DNA of 64,000 nt, taken from assembly GCA_966250015.1 (NCBI GenBank), contig CBINFS010000013.1:27018-91017 (forward strand), read 5' to 3'. Below, piece after piece: positions 53,221 to 62,579 of this stretch. Made by a program: the position numbers and the translations under genes. Within the stretch, counting starts at the first letter, position 1; each line of letters starts with the position of its first letter. Source of the DNA: CBINFS01 sp966250015. GTDB lineage: Bacteria > Bacteroidota > Rhodothermia > Rhodothermales > DASSAV01. Under the pieces are notes generated by a model that saw only the letters and a program-made list of their open reading frames with translations, had not been told where the DNA came from and searched no databases.

Positions 53221-54317
53221 ACCGTCAGAGCTTCTGGAAAGGTAAACGAGTGTTGGTAACGGGGCATACCGGCTTTAAGGGTAGCTGGTTGTCGCTGTGG
53301 CTCCAGACGATTGGGGCTGACGTGATCGGTTACGCCCTTGAACCGCCGACCAAGCCCAGCCTTTTCGAGCTGGCTGCGGTCGGTGAAGGGATGACCTCCA
53401 TAATGGGCGACGTTCGAGATCTCGAGCACCTCAAAGCTGTTGTCAGGGAGCATAAGCCAGAGGTTGTATTTCACCTCGCTGCTCAGGCACTCGTCAAGGA
53501 GGCCTACCGCATACCGGCTGAGACGTTTGCCGTGAACGTTCTGGGCACCGTCAACGTGCTCGAGGCGATCCGACAGTCGGATTCAGTTAGAGTCCTCGTT
53601 TCGATCACCAGCGACAAAGCCTACCGGAATAAGGAGTGGGTGTGGGGTTATCGAGAGACGGACGAACTGGGCGGGCACGATCCTTACTCGGGCAGTAAGG
53701 GTTGTGCAGAGCTAGCCATTGCGTCTTACCGGACATCATTCTTCTCAAAAGAGGGTTCGGGAACGGTAGTGGCCAGCACTCGTGCCGGGAATGTCATCGG
53801 GGGAGGGGATTGGGCGCGCGACCGGCTCATCCCGGACATCGTAATGGCATTTCAGGCCGGTCAACCTGTCTTGATCCGTAATCCAAGATCGACGCGTCCC
53901 TGGCAACACGTTCTCATGCCACTCGACGGCTACATCACCCTGGCCGAGCACCTGTGGGAGAAAGGGAGGGAGTTCGCCGAAGCGTGGAACTTTGGACCGG
54001 ACGACCATGAGGCGAAACCGGTATCGTGGATCGTCGAGCGGATGACTTACCTCTGGGGAAACGGTGCGAGCTGGCGGCTCGACGAGCAGGTTCATCCACA
54101 CGAGGATACCTACCTCAAACTGGACTGCTCAAAGGCAAAAACTCGTCTGGGTTGGGCTCCGAAACTCAGCCTTGCCGAGACGCTGGAGTGGATCGTCGAA
54201 TGGTACCAGCATTATTATTGGGATGGAGGAGACCTGCGACAACTTACCGAATCGCAGATATCGAGGTATGAATCTATCGGTTCGGTCGAGGCGGAGACGG
54301 CCGAGCTGAAAAGCTGA
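53205..54317 (+). CDS. rfbG: CDP-glucose 4,6-dehydratase
   Basis: About 370 aa SDR-family enzyme that converts CDP-glucose to CDP-4-keto-6-deoxyglucose with tightly bound NAD. Marks: RVLVTGHTGFKGSWLSLWLQ (Rossmann loop), IGYALEPPTKPSLFELA, VFHLAAQALVKEAYRIPAET, VSITSDKAYRNKEWVWGYRE (the catalytic Thr-Ser-Asp-Lys region), DPYSGSKGCAEL (YxxxK), RAGNVIGGGDWARDRLIPD and RSTRPWQHVLMPLDGY. I chose ATG 53205, 8 nt after GGGGA; ATG 53184 and 53214 are in frame too. The pair rfbF-rfbG fixes the CDP sugar route. Confidence 0.95.
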   Translation: MEKMVDRQSFWKGKRVLVTGHTGFKGSWLSLWLQTIGADVIGYALEPPTKPSLFELAAVGEGMTSIMGDVRDLEHLKAVVREHKPEVVFHLAAQALVKEAYRIPAETFAVNVLGTVNVLEAIRQSDSVRVLVSITSDKAYRNKEWVWGYRETDELGGHDPYSGSKGCAELAIASYRTSFFSKEGSGTVVASTRAGNVIGGGDWARDRLIPDIVMAFQAGQPVLIRNPRSTRPWQHVLMPLDGYITLAEHLWEKGREFAEAWNFGPDDHEAKPVSWIVERMTYLWGNGASWRLDEQVHPHEDTYLKLDCSKAKTRLGWAPKLSLAETLEWIVEWYQHYYWDGGDLRQLTESQISRYESIGSVEAETAELKS

Positions 54318-54427
54318 ACATCACGGTTTTTTACCGGCGTCCCGTTTGAGAAGTGGATCACTCCATAATCCGGCGGGAGAGGGTACTCGATTTTGAGATT
54401 TATCCTATTGCAGAGTGTGGAGTCGAT

Positions 54428-55027
54428 ATGCGCTTCAAGTTTTTGCCGACGAAAATAGAGGGCGCCTACATCGTTGAGCCGCCAATACGACAAGACGAAC
54501 GCGGATTGTTCTCCCGGGTATGGTGTAAAGAGCAGTTTGAAGAGTTTGGGTTGGAAAGTGATTTCTTGCAGTCGAACCAATCGCTCAGCCTTAAAGCTGG
54601 CACGATTCGCGGCCTGCACTATCAGGTGCCGCCTCATGACGAGGCCAAGCTGATCCGCTGCATCTACGGGTCGCTTTTTGACGTGGTGGTGGACGTGCGC
54701 CCCGATTCGCCCACCTATCTGCAATGGATGGGTACTATATTAACTGCCGAATCCTATCGAATGCTCTACATGCCTCCGGGGCTGGCGCATGGATTCCAGA
54801 CGCTGGAGGATGGTACGCAAATAATGTACATGGTGTCCAAACTGTACCACCCGGAAGCGGAGCGGGGAATTCGGTGGAACGATCCGATGTTTAATATCGA
54901 ATGGCCTGAGCCAAACGCCCCGATCCTGTCGGAAAAAGACATGCAGTGGCCTGACTTTTCTCCCGACTTACCTCTGATACCTGCTGAAAAGGTAACGGAA
55001 TACGCGTGGCACGGGAAGGACCAATGA
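54428..55027 (+). CDS. RmlC-like NDP-4-keto-6-deoxysugar 3,5-epimerase
   Basis: About 199 aa from ATG 54428, with GGAG 5-6 nt upstream; a GTG 75 nt earlier gives an unlikely N-terminus. Cupin fold with the family marks: IRQDERGLFSRVWCKEQFEE, QSNQSLSLKAGTIRGLHYQ (catalytic His), YMPPGLAHGFQTLEDGTQI, MYMVSKLYHPEAERGIRWND (active-site Tyr and Asp). RmlC works on dTDP-4-keto-6-deoxyglucose, but no dTDP-sugar genes are here and it directly follows rfbFG, so the likely substrate is CDP-4-keto-6-deoxyglucose (inference). It overlaps the next gene by 4 nt. Confidence 0.88.
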   Translation: MRFKFLPTKIEGAYIVEPPIRQDERGLFSRVWCKEQFEEFGLESDFLQSNQSLSLKAGTIRGLHYQVPPHDEAKLIRCIYGSLFDVVVDVRPDSPTYLQWMGTILTAESYRMLYMPPGLAHGFQTLEDGTQIMYMVSKLYHPEAERGIRWNDPMFNIEWPEPNAPILSEKDMQWPDFSPDLPLIPAEKVTEYAWHGKDQ

Positions 55028-55962
55028 AAAGGGTACTGGTCACCGGCGCAACAGGCTTTATTGGTCGTCCGAGTCTCCACTTCCTGGTTTCGCGTGGATT
55101 TGAGGTTCATGCGATCACTTCAAGGGCTTCAGACTTCCTCCGCGAGGGATTTCCGCCGGAAGTGCGCTGGCACCGGGCCGACTTGCTCGATAGCGCACAG
55201 GTTCAGGACGTCGTTTCCCTCGTGAAACCAACGCACCTTCTTCATCTGGCCTGGAATCTTGGACCCGGCCTGTATACTTCCACCACCAATCTGGACTGGG
55301 TGCAGGCCGGTATTTTTTTGCTCAAAGCATTCCAGCAGGAGGGTGGAAGGCGCGTCGTAACTGCCGGGAGTGGATTCGAGTACGACTGGCGCTACGGTTA
55401 CTGTACGGAAGGGATAACGCCGACGAATCCCGGAACGGTTTATGGCCGCAGTAAACACGCGTTGCACGTGGCGCAGGAGGCATTGGCAGAGGCTACCGGG
55501 CTAAGCAGCGCCTGGGGGAGGATCTTCTGGATTTATGGACCACGCGAGAGCCCGAACCGCCTGGTACCGGCCGTCATCATCCCGCTTCTGCAGGCGGAGG
55601 CGGCTCGGTGTTCACATGGCATGCAGGTCAGGGACTTTCTGCACGTAGAGGACGTTGCCGATGCGCTCGTCACACTGCTCGATAGCGTAGTGACCGGTCC
55701 CGTCAACATCGCGTCGGGAGAGCCCGTTAGAATCAAGGACGTGGTCCTCAAAATTGCTGACCTTATCGGCGAGCCTGCCCAGGTTCACCTGGGTTCAATT
55801 CCGGCGCAACCGCACGAGGCCCCACTCGTCGTTGCCAACGTCCTCCGTCTTAAAAACGAGCTGGGTTGGAGGCCGAAGTACGACCTCGATGAAGGTCTGG
55901 CGGCTACGATCGAATGGTGGAAAGCTAACTTACCGACGTACGAAAGAAACGTTCTTTTATGA
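55024..55962 (+). CDS. NAD-dependent epimerase/dehydratase (SDR), nucleotide-sugar reductase-like
   Basis: About 312 aa. ATG 55024 overlaps the previous stop (ATGA). Rossmann loop KRVLVTGATGFIGRPSLHFL, LLHLAWNLGPGLY, VTAGSGFEYDW, TVYGRSKHALHV (YxxxK), WGRIFWIYGPRESPNRLV and VRDFLHVEDVADALV are present. This group includes 4-ketoreductases and epimerases of deoxysugar pathways. In the rfbF-rfbG-epimerase order it most likely reduces the 4-keto group to finish the CDP sugar. Exact product unknown. It overlaps the following flavoprotein by 4 nt. Confidence 0.87.
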   Translation: MKRVLVTGATGFIGRPSLHFLVSRGFEVHAITSRASDFLREGFPPEVRWHRADLLDSAQVQDVVSLVKPTHLLHLAWNLGPGLYTSTTNLDWVQAGIFLLKAFQQEGGRRVVTAGSGFEYDWRYGYCTEGITPTNPGTVYGRSKHALHVAQEALAEATGLSSAWGRIFWIYGPRESPNRLVPAVIIPLLQAEAARCSHGMQVRDFLHVEDVADALVTLLDSVVTGPVNIASGEPVRIKDVVLKIADLIGEPAQVHLGSIPAQPHEAPLVVANVLRLKNELGWRPKYDLDEGLAATIEWWKANLPTYERNVLL

Positions 55963-57281
55963 GTTCTGTTGCGATACTAGGTGCCGGCATGGCAGGCTTT
56001 GGTGCAGCTTACCAGCTCCACCAGGAAGACATACAGACCGATACCTTCGATAAGAGGCCGCACATCGGCGGGCACACGTCTTCACTCGTCACGGAGAGCG
56101 GATTCGTCTTTGACGAAGGGCCGCACATCTCGTTTACGAAAAACGAGCGGATGCAAAACCTGCTTGCGGAGTTCGTTGGCCACGAGTTTGAGACCCTCAC
56201 AGCGCAGGCCAACAACTACTGGAAAGGCTACTGGATCAAGCATCCGGCACAGTGCAACCTCTACGGATTACCAACAGACCTCGTCGTCAAAGTGCTGCGA
56301 GACTTCATCGAGGCGCAGCAAAAACTCAAAAATGGAGCGGAGCCCGAAATCAAGAATTACGAGGATTGGCTCCTCGCCAGCTACGGTGAAACCTTTGCCC
56401 GTACGTTCCCTATGGAGTACGGTCTGCGGTACCACACGACGACGGCCGACAACATGACCACCGAATGGCTGGGTCCACGTCTTTACCGTCCCGACCTAGA
56501 AGAGGTGCTCTTTGGCGCCCTTTCGCCTTCCACACCGGACGTGCACTACATCAGCCATTTCAGGTATCCTTCAAAAGGCGGCTTTTATTCGTACCTGAGG
56601 CCTTTCGAGAAGTTTACTCGCTTTCATCCGGGTCACAAAGTAACGTCGATCAATCCGAGAACAGGTGAAATCCGATTTGCCGGAGGGAAAGTCGCTAAAC
56701 ACGACGCCATCATTTCGTCGATTCCTCTGCCGGATTTGATCCCGATGATCGAAGGGGCGCCGGAGGACGTGGTCGAGGCGTCGAAGCGATTGGCCTGCAC
56801 GAAGTGTGTCGTCGTCAACCTGGGCATCGATCGGGAGGACATTTCTCCCGCAAACTGGACCTACTTTTACGATCGGGATTTCAGCTTTACGCGCGTCAGC
56901 TACCCTCACATGTTTTCCCGGAACAATGCGCCGCCGGGAACGGGCAGCATTCAGGCCGAGCTCTACTACTCTGACAAGTATCGGCCCCTCGATAAGACGC
57001 CCGAGGAGCTCGTACCGGAGGTTATTGCAGATCTGTACCGGTGCGGCCTGTTGCGTGAGGGAGATAAGATCCTGTATCAGGGAACGATGTACCTGCCCTA
57101 CGCCAACATCATCTTCGATCTGGAACGTGCGCCTGCGCTTGAGATCGTACACGGCTTCCTCGACGACGTCGGCATTGCGACCTGCGGCCGGTATGGGGAG
57201 TGGGGGTATCTGTGGACCGACGAATCGTTCATGAGTGGTGAGAAGGCTGCCCGTAAGGTGTTGGAGCGTGTGGCGCTCTGA
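55959..57281 (+). CDS. FAD-dependent oxidoreductase, UDP-galactopyranose-mutase/amine-oxidase-like
   Basis: 440 aa. The dinucleotide loop SVAILGAGMAGFGAAYQLHQ is at the very start, then FDKRPHIGGHTSS and FDEGPHISFTKNERMQNLL. FARTFPMEYGLRYHTTTADN resembles the sugar-binding region of mutase-like flavoproteins. The C-terminus GIATCGRYGEWGYLWTDESF closes the FAD site. Such proteins occur in polysaccharide clusters and have been annotated as protoporphyrinogen-oxidase-like or UDP-galactopyranose-mutase-like. A ring-contraction or redox step on a nucleotide sugar is plausible, unproven. It overlaps the SDR gene by 4 nt, so it belongs to the same sugar pathway or operon. Confidence 0.8.
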   Translation: MSSVAILGAGMAGFGAAYQLHQEDIQTDTFDKRPHIGGHTSSLVTESGFVFDEGPHISFTKNERMQNLLAEFVGHEFETLTAQANNYWKGYWIKHPAQCNLYGLPTDLVVKVLRDFIEAQQKLKNGAEPEIKNYEDWLLASYGETFARTFPMEYGLRYHTTTADNMTTEWLGPRLYRPDLEEVLFGALSPSTPDVHYISHFRYPSKGGFYSYLRPFEKFTRFHPGHKVTSINPRTGEIRFAGGKVAKHDAIISSIPLPDLIPMIEGAPEDVVEASKRLACTKCVVVNLGIDREDISPANWTYFYDRDFSFTRVSYPHMFSRNNAPPGTGSIQAELYYSDKYRPLDKTPEELVPEVIADLYRCGLLREGDKILYQGTMYLPYANIIFDLERAPALEIVHGFLDDVGIATCGRYGEWGYLWTDESFMSGEKAARKVLERVAL

Positions 57282-57319
57282 GCAGCGGTAAGAACGCGAC
57301 TTTTTGAGGCTGAACCGAA

Positions 57320-58075
57320 ATGTCGAAGGTCAAAAACCTGGCTCGCCGGATTGGTCGTACGCTTCTGGGTACGCTCACACACGTGGAGACTGGCAAGCCG
57401 GTGGTTGCGCTCACCTTCGACGATGGCCCCGATCCGGCTTATACCCCTCAGTTTCTCGAACTGCTCGAGTCGTACGGGGCGCGCGCCACGTTTTTTATGA
57501 TCGGCAAACGGGCAGCCCAACACCCCGATCTTGTGCGCTGCGTTTCGGAATTCGGGCATCAAATCGGCAATCATTCGTGGGATCACGTTCCATTCACCCT
57601 GTTGACCGGACGCGAGCGCCGAAAACAGCTTCGATCGTGTCGGGATGCATTGGCGCCTTACGGAAGCCCGATTTTTCGACCCCCGAACGGTGACCTCGAC
57701 TTTGGCTCACGCCTGGATGCCGCGAGAATGGGTTACCGGGTGGTGACCTGGAGCGTCACCGCGAACGACTGGCATAATGACGACGCCATGACGTTGGCGA
57801 ACCGGCTCTTCGAGAAAATCAGACCGGGCAGCATCGTATTACTTCACGATACTTTATACACTGCACTAAATGCTGATTGTGCTGACCGCAAGCCGACCCT
57901 CGAAGCCCTTCGAATGGTTCTGGAACGGTATAAGGGCGAATACCAATTCGTGACGGTGTCCGATCTGATAAAAAGTGGCCGGCCGGTTAAAACCTACTGG
58001 GTTCGAAAGGTCGACCGGAAGCTATTGGACCAGTTGGTTGTCACCAATCCGAGCTCTCTGTCGCCAGAGGTTTAA
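57320..58075 (+). CDS. Polysaccharide deacetylase (NodB homology domain)
   Basis: 251 aa. VVALTFDDGPDPAYTPQFLE (about 29-48; metal Asp and base Asp), ATFFMIGKRA, GHQIGNHSWDHVPF (metal His pair), PIFRPPNGDLD (motif 3) and GSIVLLHDT (motif 5) mark the NodB fold, which removes N- or O-acetyl groups from glycans. No clear signal peptide or membrane helix is seen, so it may act in the cytoplasm or be exported by another means. It closes the sugar-modification operon and could oppose the MBOAT-mediated acetylation or de-N-acetylate an amino sugar. Target inferred. Confidence 0.9.
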   Translation: MSKVKNLARRIGRTLLGTLTHVETGKPVVALTFDDGPDPAYTPQFLELLESYGARATFFMIGKRAAQHPDLVRCVSEFGHQIGNHSWDHVPFTLLTGRERRKQLRSCRDALAPYGSPIFRPPNGDLDFGSRLDAARMGYRVVTWSVTANDWHNDDAMTLANRLFEKIRPGSIVLLHDTLYTALNADCADRKPTLEALRMVLERYKGEYQFVTVSDLIKSGRPVKTYWVRKVDRKLLDQLVVTNPSSLSPEV

Positions 58076-58096
58076 CCAATCAACTGCACGTTGAGA

Positions 58097-59119
58097 TCAG
58101 GACTTTTCGAGTAGTTGCAGGTCCGCCTGGCTCGCGTCCTCAATTGGCGTGCTAAAAAGCTCGTCGTTGTCTAGCAGAAACGCTGCCGGACCGCCATCGG
58201 GTACCGGCATGCGGGCGCCTTTGAGCTGCCCCGTGTACCAACCGATCCCTCTTATCCAGCGTAGAAGTTGCGACTTCGACCGTATTCGCAATCCCGTGCG
58301 GATCTGCTTTTTGGTCGACGAAATGAATCGCTCCCTGAAAGAAATGTTGGAACCCGGCACGTGATAGTATCGCTCGAGGTAAGTCTTCCACATTCCCCAG
58401 TTGTGTGACTGCCTGAAGGCGCCGCGGAAGCTCGTCCGAAAGCGGAGGTGTAACACGGCCTCCGGGACGAATTGCAGCTGGTACCCGGCGAGTGCCATTT
58501 TCCAGCAAAAATCCGTATCGAAAGCGCCGGGCAGGTCCTCGTTGAAGCCGCCGACTTTCTCCCACGCCGAGCGCCGGATTCCCATGTTACCCGAGCCGGC
58601 ATAAGAGAAGTATCCCGGCTGCTGCATCAGCCCGTTCTTTTGCGCGTTTCCATGCCCTGCGGCAATCCAGGGGTCGTTGAGTTTGCTGGTTTCCCAGGGC
58701 CCTGCGATAAAATCGTACCGGGCGAGGGCCTCGCCCATCGCGGCGACCCAGCCCGGGGCCACCTCGTCGTCGGCGTCGCATAGCGCGATGGCGTCGCTAC
58801 GTGCCGCTCGAACGCCAACGTTGAGTGCATATTGCTGATTCTGCTTCTCCGTGGCCGCGATAATCTGCATCTCCGGGATCCGGCTCCGGTACTGCTCGGC
58901 GATCGCCATGCTGTCGTCGGTCGAGCCGTTGTCGACGAAAACGACCTCCCACGGTTTGTCCCATTGCTGGTTGGCAAGCGCCTCGAGCTGTACGGGCAGC
59001 GTTTTAGCCGCATTCCAGCACGCGATGACTACACTCAGGCGGATGTCTCCGCTGTTAACGTGTGTGCTCGGTTTATTTTTTGGGGACGTATCAGGAGAGG
59101 AATGCGGTTTGGTAGACAT
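58097..59119 (-). CDS. Glycosyltransferase family 2
   Basis: 340 aa on the minus strand from ATG 59119. A polar Ser/Pro/Lys-rich N-terminus, then RLSVVIACWNAAKTLPVQLEA (about 27-47), WEVVFVDNGSTDDSMAIAEQ, AARSDAIALCDADDEVAPGW (about 105-124, DAD metal motif) and GAFDTDFCWKMALAGYQLQF (acceptor/base side). No membrane span. Convergent with the deacetylase (21-nt gap) and downstream of another minus-strand GT. Donor unknown. Confidence 0.87.
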   Translation of the reverse strand: MSTKPHSSPDTSPKNKPSTHVNSGDIRLSVVIACWNAAKTLPVQLEALANQQWDKPWEVVFVDNGSTDDSMAIAEQYRSRIPEMQIIAATEKQNQQYALNVGVRAARSDAIALCDADDEVAPGWVAAMGEALARYDFIAGPWETSKLNDPWIAAGHGNAQKNGLMQQPGYFSYAGSGNMGIRRSAWEKVGGFNEDLPGAFDTDFCWKMALAGYQLQFVPEAVLHLRFRTSFRGAFRQSHNWGMWKTYLERYYHVPGSNISFRERFISSTKKQIRTGLRIRSKSQLLRWIRGIGWYTGQLKGARMPVPDGGPAAFLLDNDELFSTPIEDASQADLQLLEKS

Positions 59120-59318
59120 CGCTGGCTAAATAACTGAGACCAGGGGTAAGGAATGGCGTGACGAAGCGGAGGTTTGTTTTGATTGATCGCTATTTTAGTA
59201 GCAAAGGATGGTTTTCACGCGATACTTCTGGCGCAGCAGCATTTGGCTTTTAGTGGTCGTAATCGCTCTAACGAAACAAATAACACGGTTTTAGTATTTG
59301 CCGAGTCGATCGGCTCGA

Positions 59319-60536
59319 TCAAGCCGTCGCCGATTGCGAAACGTCCTCTTGAAGCGCATCGATGAGGTCGTGAATCATTCCCTCGTAGCTGTAGGTAGCG
59401 GTGATGAATTCACGGGCACTAGCTCCAATGGTTGGCCAACTGGAACGTTTCGACCAGGCTCGTTCAAGGGCATCCGAAAGGGCAGCGACTTCGGTGGACT
59501 GTGCGAGCCACCCGGTTGCATCTTCGTGAATCAGCTCCGGTATTCCGCCGACCGGAGTACCCACTGCCGGCCGTCCGCAGGCCATCGCTTCAACGAGGGC
59601 AAAAGGAGTACCTTCGGAAAGGGAGGGCAAGATCAGCAGGTCTGAATCAGCATAGGCCGACGCTATGTCGTCGGAATGGTCGCGAATCGTGACACGCTCG
59701 GGTACAATACCGAAGTAGGTTATCCAACGACTTATCAAAGATTTGAATCGGCCGTCGCCCTGAAATACGAGATGCCAGTCGCGGTGGCTCCAGCGCGCGT
59801 CAGACAACGCCTCGAGCAATATGTGCTGGCCTTTGTTGTCCGGCTCAAACCTCGCCAGGTTGAGGAATCGCGCCGTTCCCTCTTCCCGTACGGGATGACG
59901 GATTCCTGCTTCTTTCAATAAGTTGAAAGTCTCTGTGTTTATGGTGTTTTTGCCAAACCAGACATTAATCAGCCTCTCTCCGACAGCGCGCTCAATGGTT
60001 TTCCGGTTGCGCTCAGAAACACAGACTATTCGGCCTGCTGTGACGAGCAGAGACCTTAGCCGGTCCGTTTGCTCTTCGTTGCGGGCGAAGTAGTGTTCCT
60101 GGACGTGCTGAAAGACGAGCCAGTAGGGAATGTGGAGGCGACTGCACGTAAGGAAGGCCTGTTCGTGCGGGATCACATGGCTGATACTCGCCATGTTGAA
60201 CCATACAAGGTCAGGCCTGATCGACTGGACGTATACGGACAGCAGACTTTGACGTTGAGGCTTCGAGTTCGTAAACGTGTGCTGCAATCGATGATAAAGT
60301 TTTTCAATCGTACGTTCCTTGCCGTCTGGTAGCCAGCAGGTTTCGATTCCGGATGATTGCAGCGTTTCGGCTCGTTGACGTGTCACCGGACTCTCACGTA
60401 AGACAATCTTGAAGTCAAAGTTCGCCCTCAGCTCGGGATTGAGAACCGCCTCGTACCAGTACTTTTCCGATCCACCCCAGAATGGGTGAATGGGCTGTGA
60501 CGAGTAAACGAGGATGACCGGTTTCTTTTCTTTCAT
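59319..60536 (-). CDS. GT4 glycosyltransferase
   Basis: 405 aa on the minus strand from ATG 60536. The acceptor half begins VILVYSSQPIHPFWGGSEKYWY. The donor half has ARFLNLARFEPDNKGQHILLEAL, FQGDGRFKSL, LPSLSEGTPFALVEAMACGR (about 294-313) and PAVGTPVGGIPEL, with E-x7-E. It is separated from the GT2 gene by about 200 bp in the same direction. Donor unknown. Confidence 0.87.
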   Translation of the reverse strand: MKEKKPVILVYSSQPIHPFWGGSEKYWYEAVLNPELRANFDFKIVLRESPVTRQRAETLQSSGIETCWLPDGKERTIEKLYHRLQHTFTNSKPQRQSLLSVYVQSIRPDLVWFNMASISHVIPHEQAFLTCSRLHIPYWLVFQHVQEHYFARNEEQTDRLRSLLVTAGRIVCVSERNRKTIERAVGERLINVWFGKNTINTETFNLLKEAGIRHPVREEGTARFLNLARFEPDNKGQHILLEALSDARWSHRDWHLVFQGDGRFKSLISRWITYFGIVPERVTIRDHSDDIASAYADSDLLILPSLSEGTPFALVEAMACGRPAVGTPVGGIPELIHEDATGWLAQSTEVAALSDALERAWSKRSSWPTIGASAREFITATYSYEGMIHDLIDALQEDVSQSATA

Positions 60537-61241
60537 CTCGCAAATACTAACGTACCTGCTATAGGGGGGAGAAAAGACTGTGTGGGTTCAGTCGTTACGC
60601 AATGGGGTCAGGTGGTTTTGAAGCTTGGGAACAGGCAGGTTAGCTCAGCATGCAATACCTAAGTGCCGGTCATAGGCGCACCGATTAAACCGGCGACAAA
60701 ACCTCAGTGAATCGATTATACCGTTAGCGCACGCAGTCGGACAGGAGGCCAGACCAGATTGCTGTGCGCTTTTTCTATACTCGGCCTTTAGCCTTGAGTC
60801 TCTTTTAGGCGCTACAATATGTAGATAATGTCTTGTTCCGGAAACGACTTTTGAGCGTTACCACAGAATAATACCTGTAATCTCTCTAGCAATTTCTTGC
60901 TTGCAGCAAACGCCTATCTGGCACCAAGCGTAATCGGGCAAACTATTTGGAATTCTTCATTTAGTGCAGAGGAGCTTCCTGGATATCTCCTGGCCGGAAG
61001 GGAGCAAATCACGTTGTGTGGGAAGAATTGCATTCAGGACGCGCCGGGAGCGTTTTTTGCGGTAACAATATAGAATGACGGGTGAGTATCGGTATCAGTA
61101 TCGTCGGAAGTACGGTTAATGAAAAGCCGAAAACGCATCAGGTCTTTTCAGAATACGGGTATAATCCTTTCTGAACGGGGCAATCCCAATCCGGCTGTTG
61201 CATTTTGCGCACAGGTGGTAAAAAAGGTAACATGTTGAGTA
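60537..61241. other. Divergent intergenic region, no gene seen
   Basis: About 705 bp between divergent genes. No open frame of protein character, no strong inverted repeat and no RNA gene recognised. It should carry two promoters. Confidence 0.5.
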
Positions 61242-62510
61242 ATGGAGATGAATATGGAGGTCACCCAGTTCAAGTGCCGAGGTTGTGATAGCGAGAGGTA
61301 CACCATTCTCCTCGATATGGGGAAGCTGCCCCTGGCAAACGCCTTTGTCTCGGACGAACACGACGACAAAGATCAATTCAGGGAAAAGCTGACGCTGGTG
61401 ATGTGCGAAGAGTGCCGGCTGATTCAGATCAGAGAAGAAGTGCCCCGTGAAATCTTGTTTGGAGATTATTTGTGGGTTACGAGTACCGCCACGACTTCAC
61501 GTTTGCATGCTGAATGGCTGTCGCAGTGGCTCCGAGAGCGTTATCACGGAGATACGCATCCCTTCCTGGTAGAAGTGGCGAGCAACAACGGATTCTTTCT
61601 TGAGCATTACCGTAACGCCGGTTTCGACATCCTGGGCGTCGACCCTTCCAATCTCGCCGAGGAAGCTGACCAGCGGGGATTGTCGTCGATCAGGGACTTT
61701 TTCGGGCGAGAAATTGCAGACAAGATTCGCCGTAGCAGAGGCCATGCGGACGTAATCGTCGCGCGAAACGTGTTGGGGCACGCGAGCGAACTACAGGACC
61801 TCGTTGCCGGCATCAAAGAGCTTCTGGCCCCGAACGGCCATTTCATCCTGGAGGTCCCATACGCCTTCTTCTTGCGTAATGAGCTCCAATACGACACGAT
61901 ATTCCACGAACACCTGTCCTACCTCACGGTGGGAACGGTTGCCGGATTGATGGATCGGTTCGGGATGAAGATTACAGATCTCACCTTCGTTCAGATGAAC
62001 GGCGGTTCCATGCTTTGTGAGATCGTCCATAGGGACAGACCTGAACCACGCGGCGATCAATCATTTATCGACTTTGAAAGGCTCATTCAACTGAACTCAC
62101 CGGAAGGTTGGAGGGATTTTGCAAAATCCGTCGAAGAACAGCGTCGTTCGTTTAAAGAGCTTCTCGAATCATTGCGTGAAGAGGGGAAGCGCGTGGCGGG
62201 CTATGGAGCCGCTGCCAAGTGCATGACAATGCTCAACTACTGCAATATTACGCCCGACCTCATTCCCATCATGGGCGATGCCAACCCTCGTAAACAGGGC
62301 CTCCTGTGCCCGGGCGTCCGGATTCCCGTCGTAACGCCAGAGGACGTGATGGAATTCAATCCGGATTATATCGTAATCGGGGCGTGGAACTTCAAAGAGG
62401 AGATCATGCGCTATTTCCGGGACGAGATGGGGTACCAGAACAAGTTCATCGTCCCGTTACCGATGCCACGGATCGAATCGGATACGCACGAAGCAATTGT
62501 TGCTTCCTGA
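61242..62510 (+). CDS. Nucleotide-sugar C-methyltransferase (SAM-dependent, TylC3-like)
   Basis: 422 aa. N-terminal zinc-binding segment FKCRGCDSERYTILLDMGKL and MCEECRLIQI (two CxxC pairs), a SAM-binding core FLVEVASNNGFFLEHYRNAG and ILGVDPSNLAEEA, then VIVARNVLGHASELQDLVAG and FHEHLSYLTVGTVAGLMDRF, and the C-terminal Rossmann-like lobe VAGYGAAAKCMTMLNYCNI. This three-part plan is that of enzymes adding a methyl branch to C-3 of NDP-4-keto (or 3-keto) deoxysugars. With rfbF/rfbG 8 kb upstream, a CDP-linked C-methyl-branched sugar is a fair inference. In-frame ATGs at 61248 and 61254 are alternatives; GGAG at 61244 favours the last. Confidence 0.87.
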   Translation: MEMNMEVTQFKCRGCDSERYTILLDMGKLPLANAFVSDEHDDKDQFREKLTLVMCEECRLIQIREEVPREILFGDYLWVTSTATTSRLHAEWLSQWLRERYHGDTHPFLVEVASNNGFFLEHYRNAGFDILGVDPSNLAEEADQRGLSSIRDFFGREIADKIRRSRGHADVIVARNVLGHASELQDLVAGIKELLAPNGHFILEVPYAFFLRNELQYDTIFHEHLSYLTVGTVAGLMDRFGMKITDLTFVQMNGGSMLCEIVHRDRPEPRGDQSFIDFERLIQLNSPEGWRDFAKSVEEQRRSFKELLESLREEGKRVAGYGAAAKCMTMLNYCNITPDLIPIMGDANPRKQGLLCPGVRIPVVTPEDVMEFNPDYIVIGAWNFKEEIMRYFRDEMGYQNKFIVPLPMPRIESDTHEAIVAS

Positions 62511-62546
62511 GGGGACTTCGCATCATTCCTGTTTCGATTGCTACGG

Positions 62547-62579
62547 AAACCTGGTTTCTACTCGAAGCCAGGTTTTTTT
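62547..62579 (+). terminator. Intrinsic terminator after the C-methyltransferase
   Basis: 10-bp stem (AAACCTGGTT with AGCCAGGTTT, one G-T wobble) around a 9-nt loop, followed by a run of Ts, about 40 nt past the stop. Confidence 0.82.
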
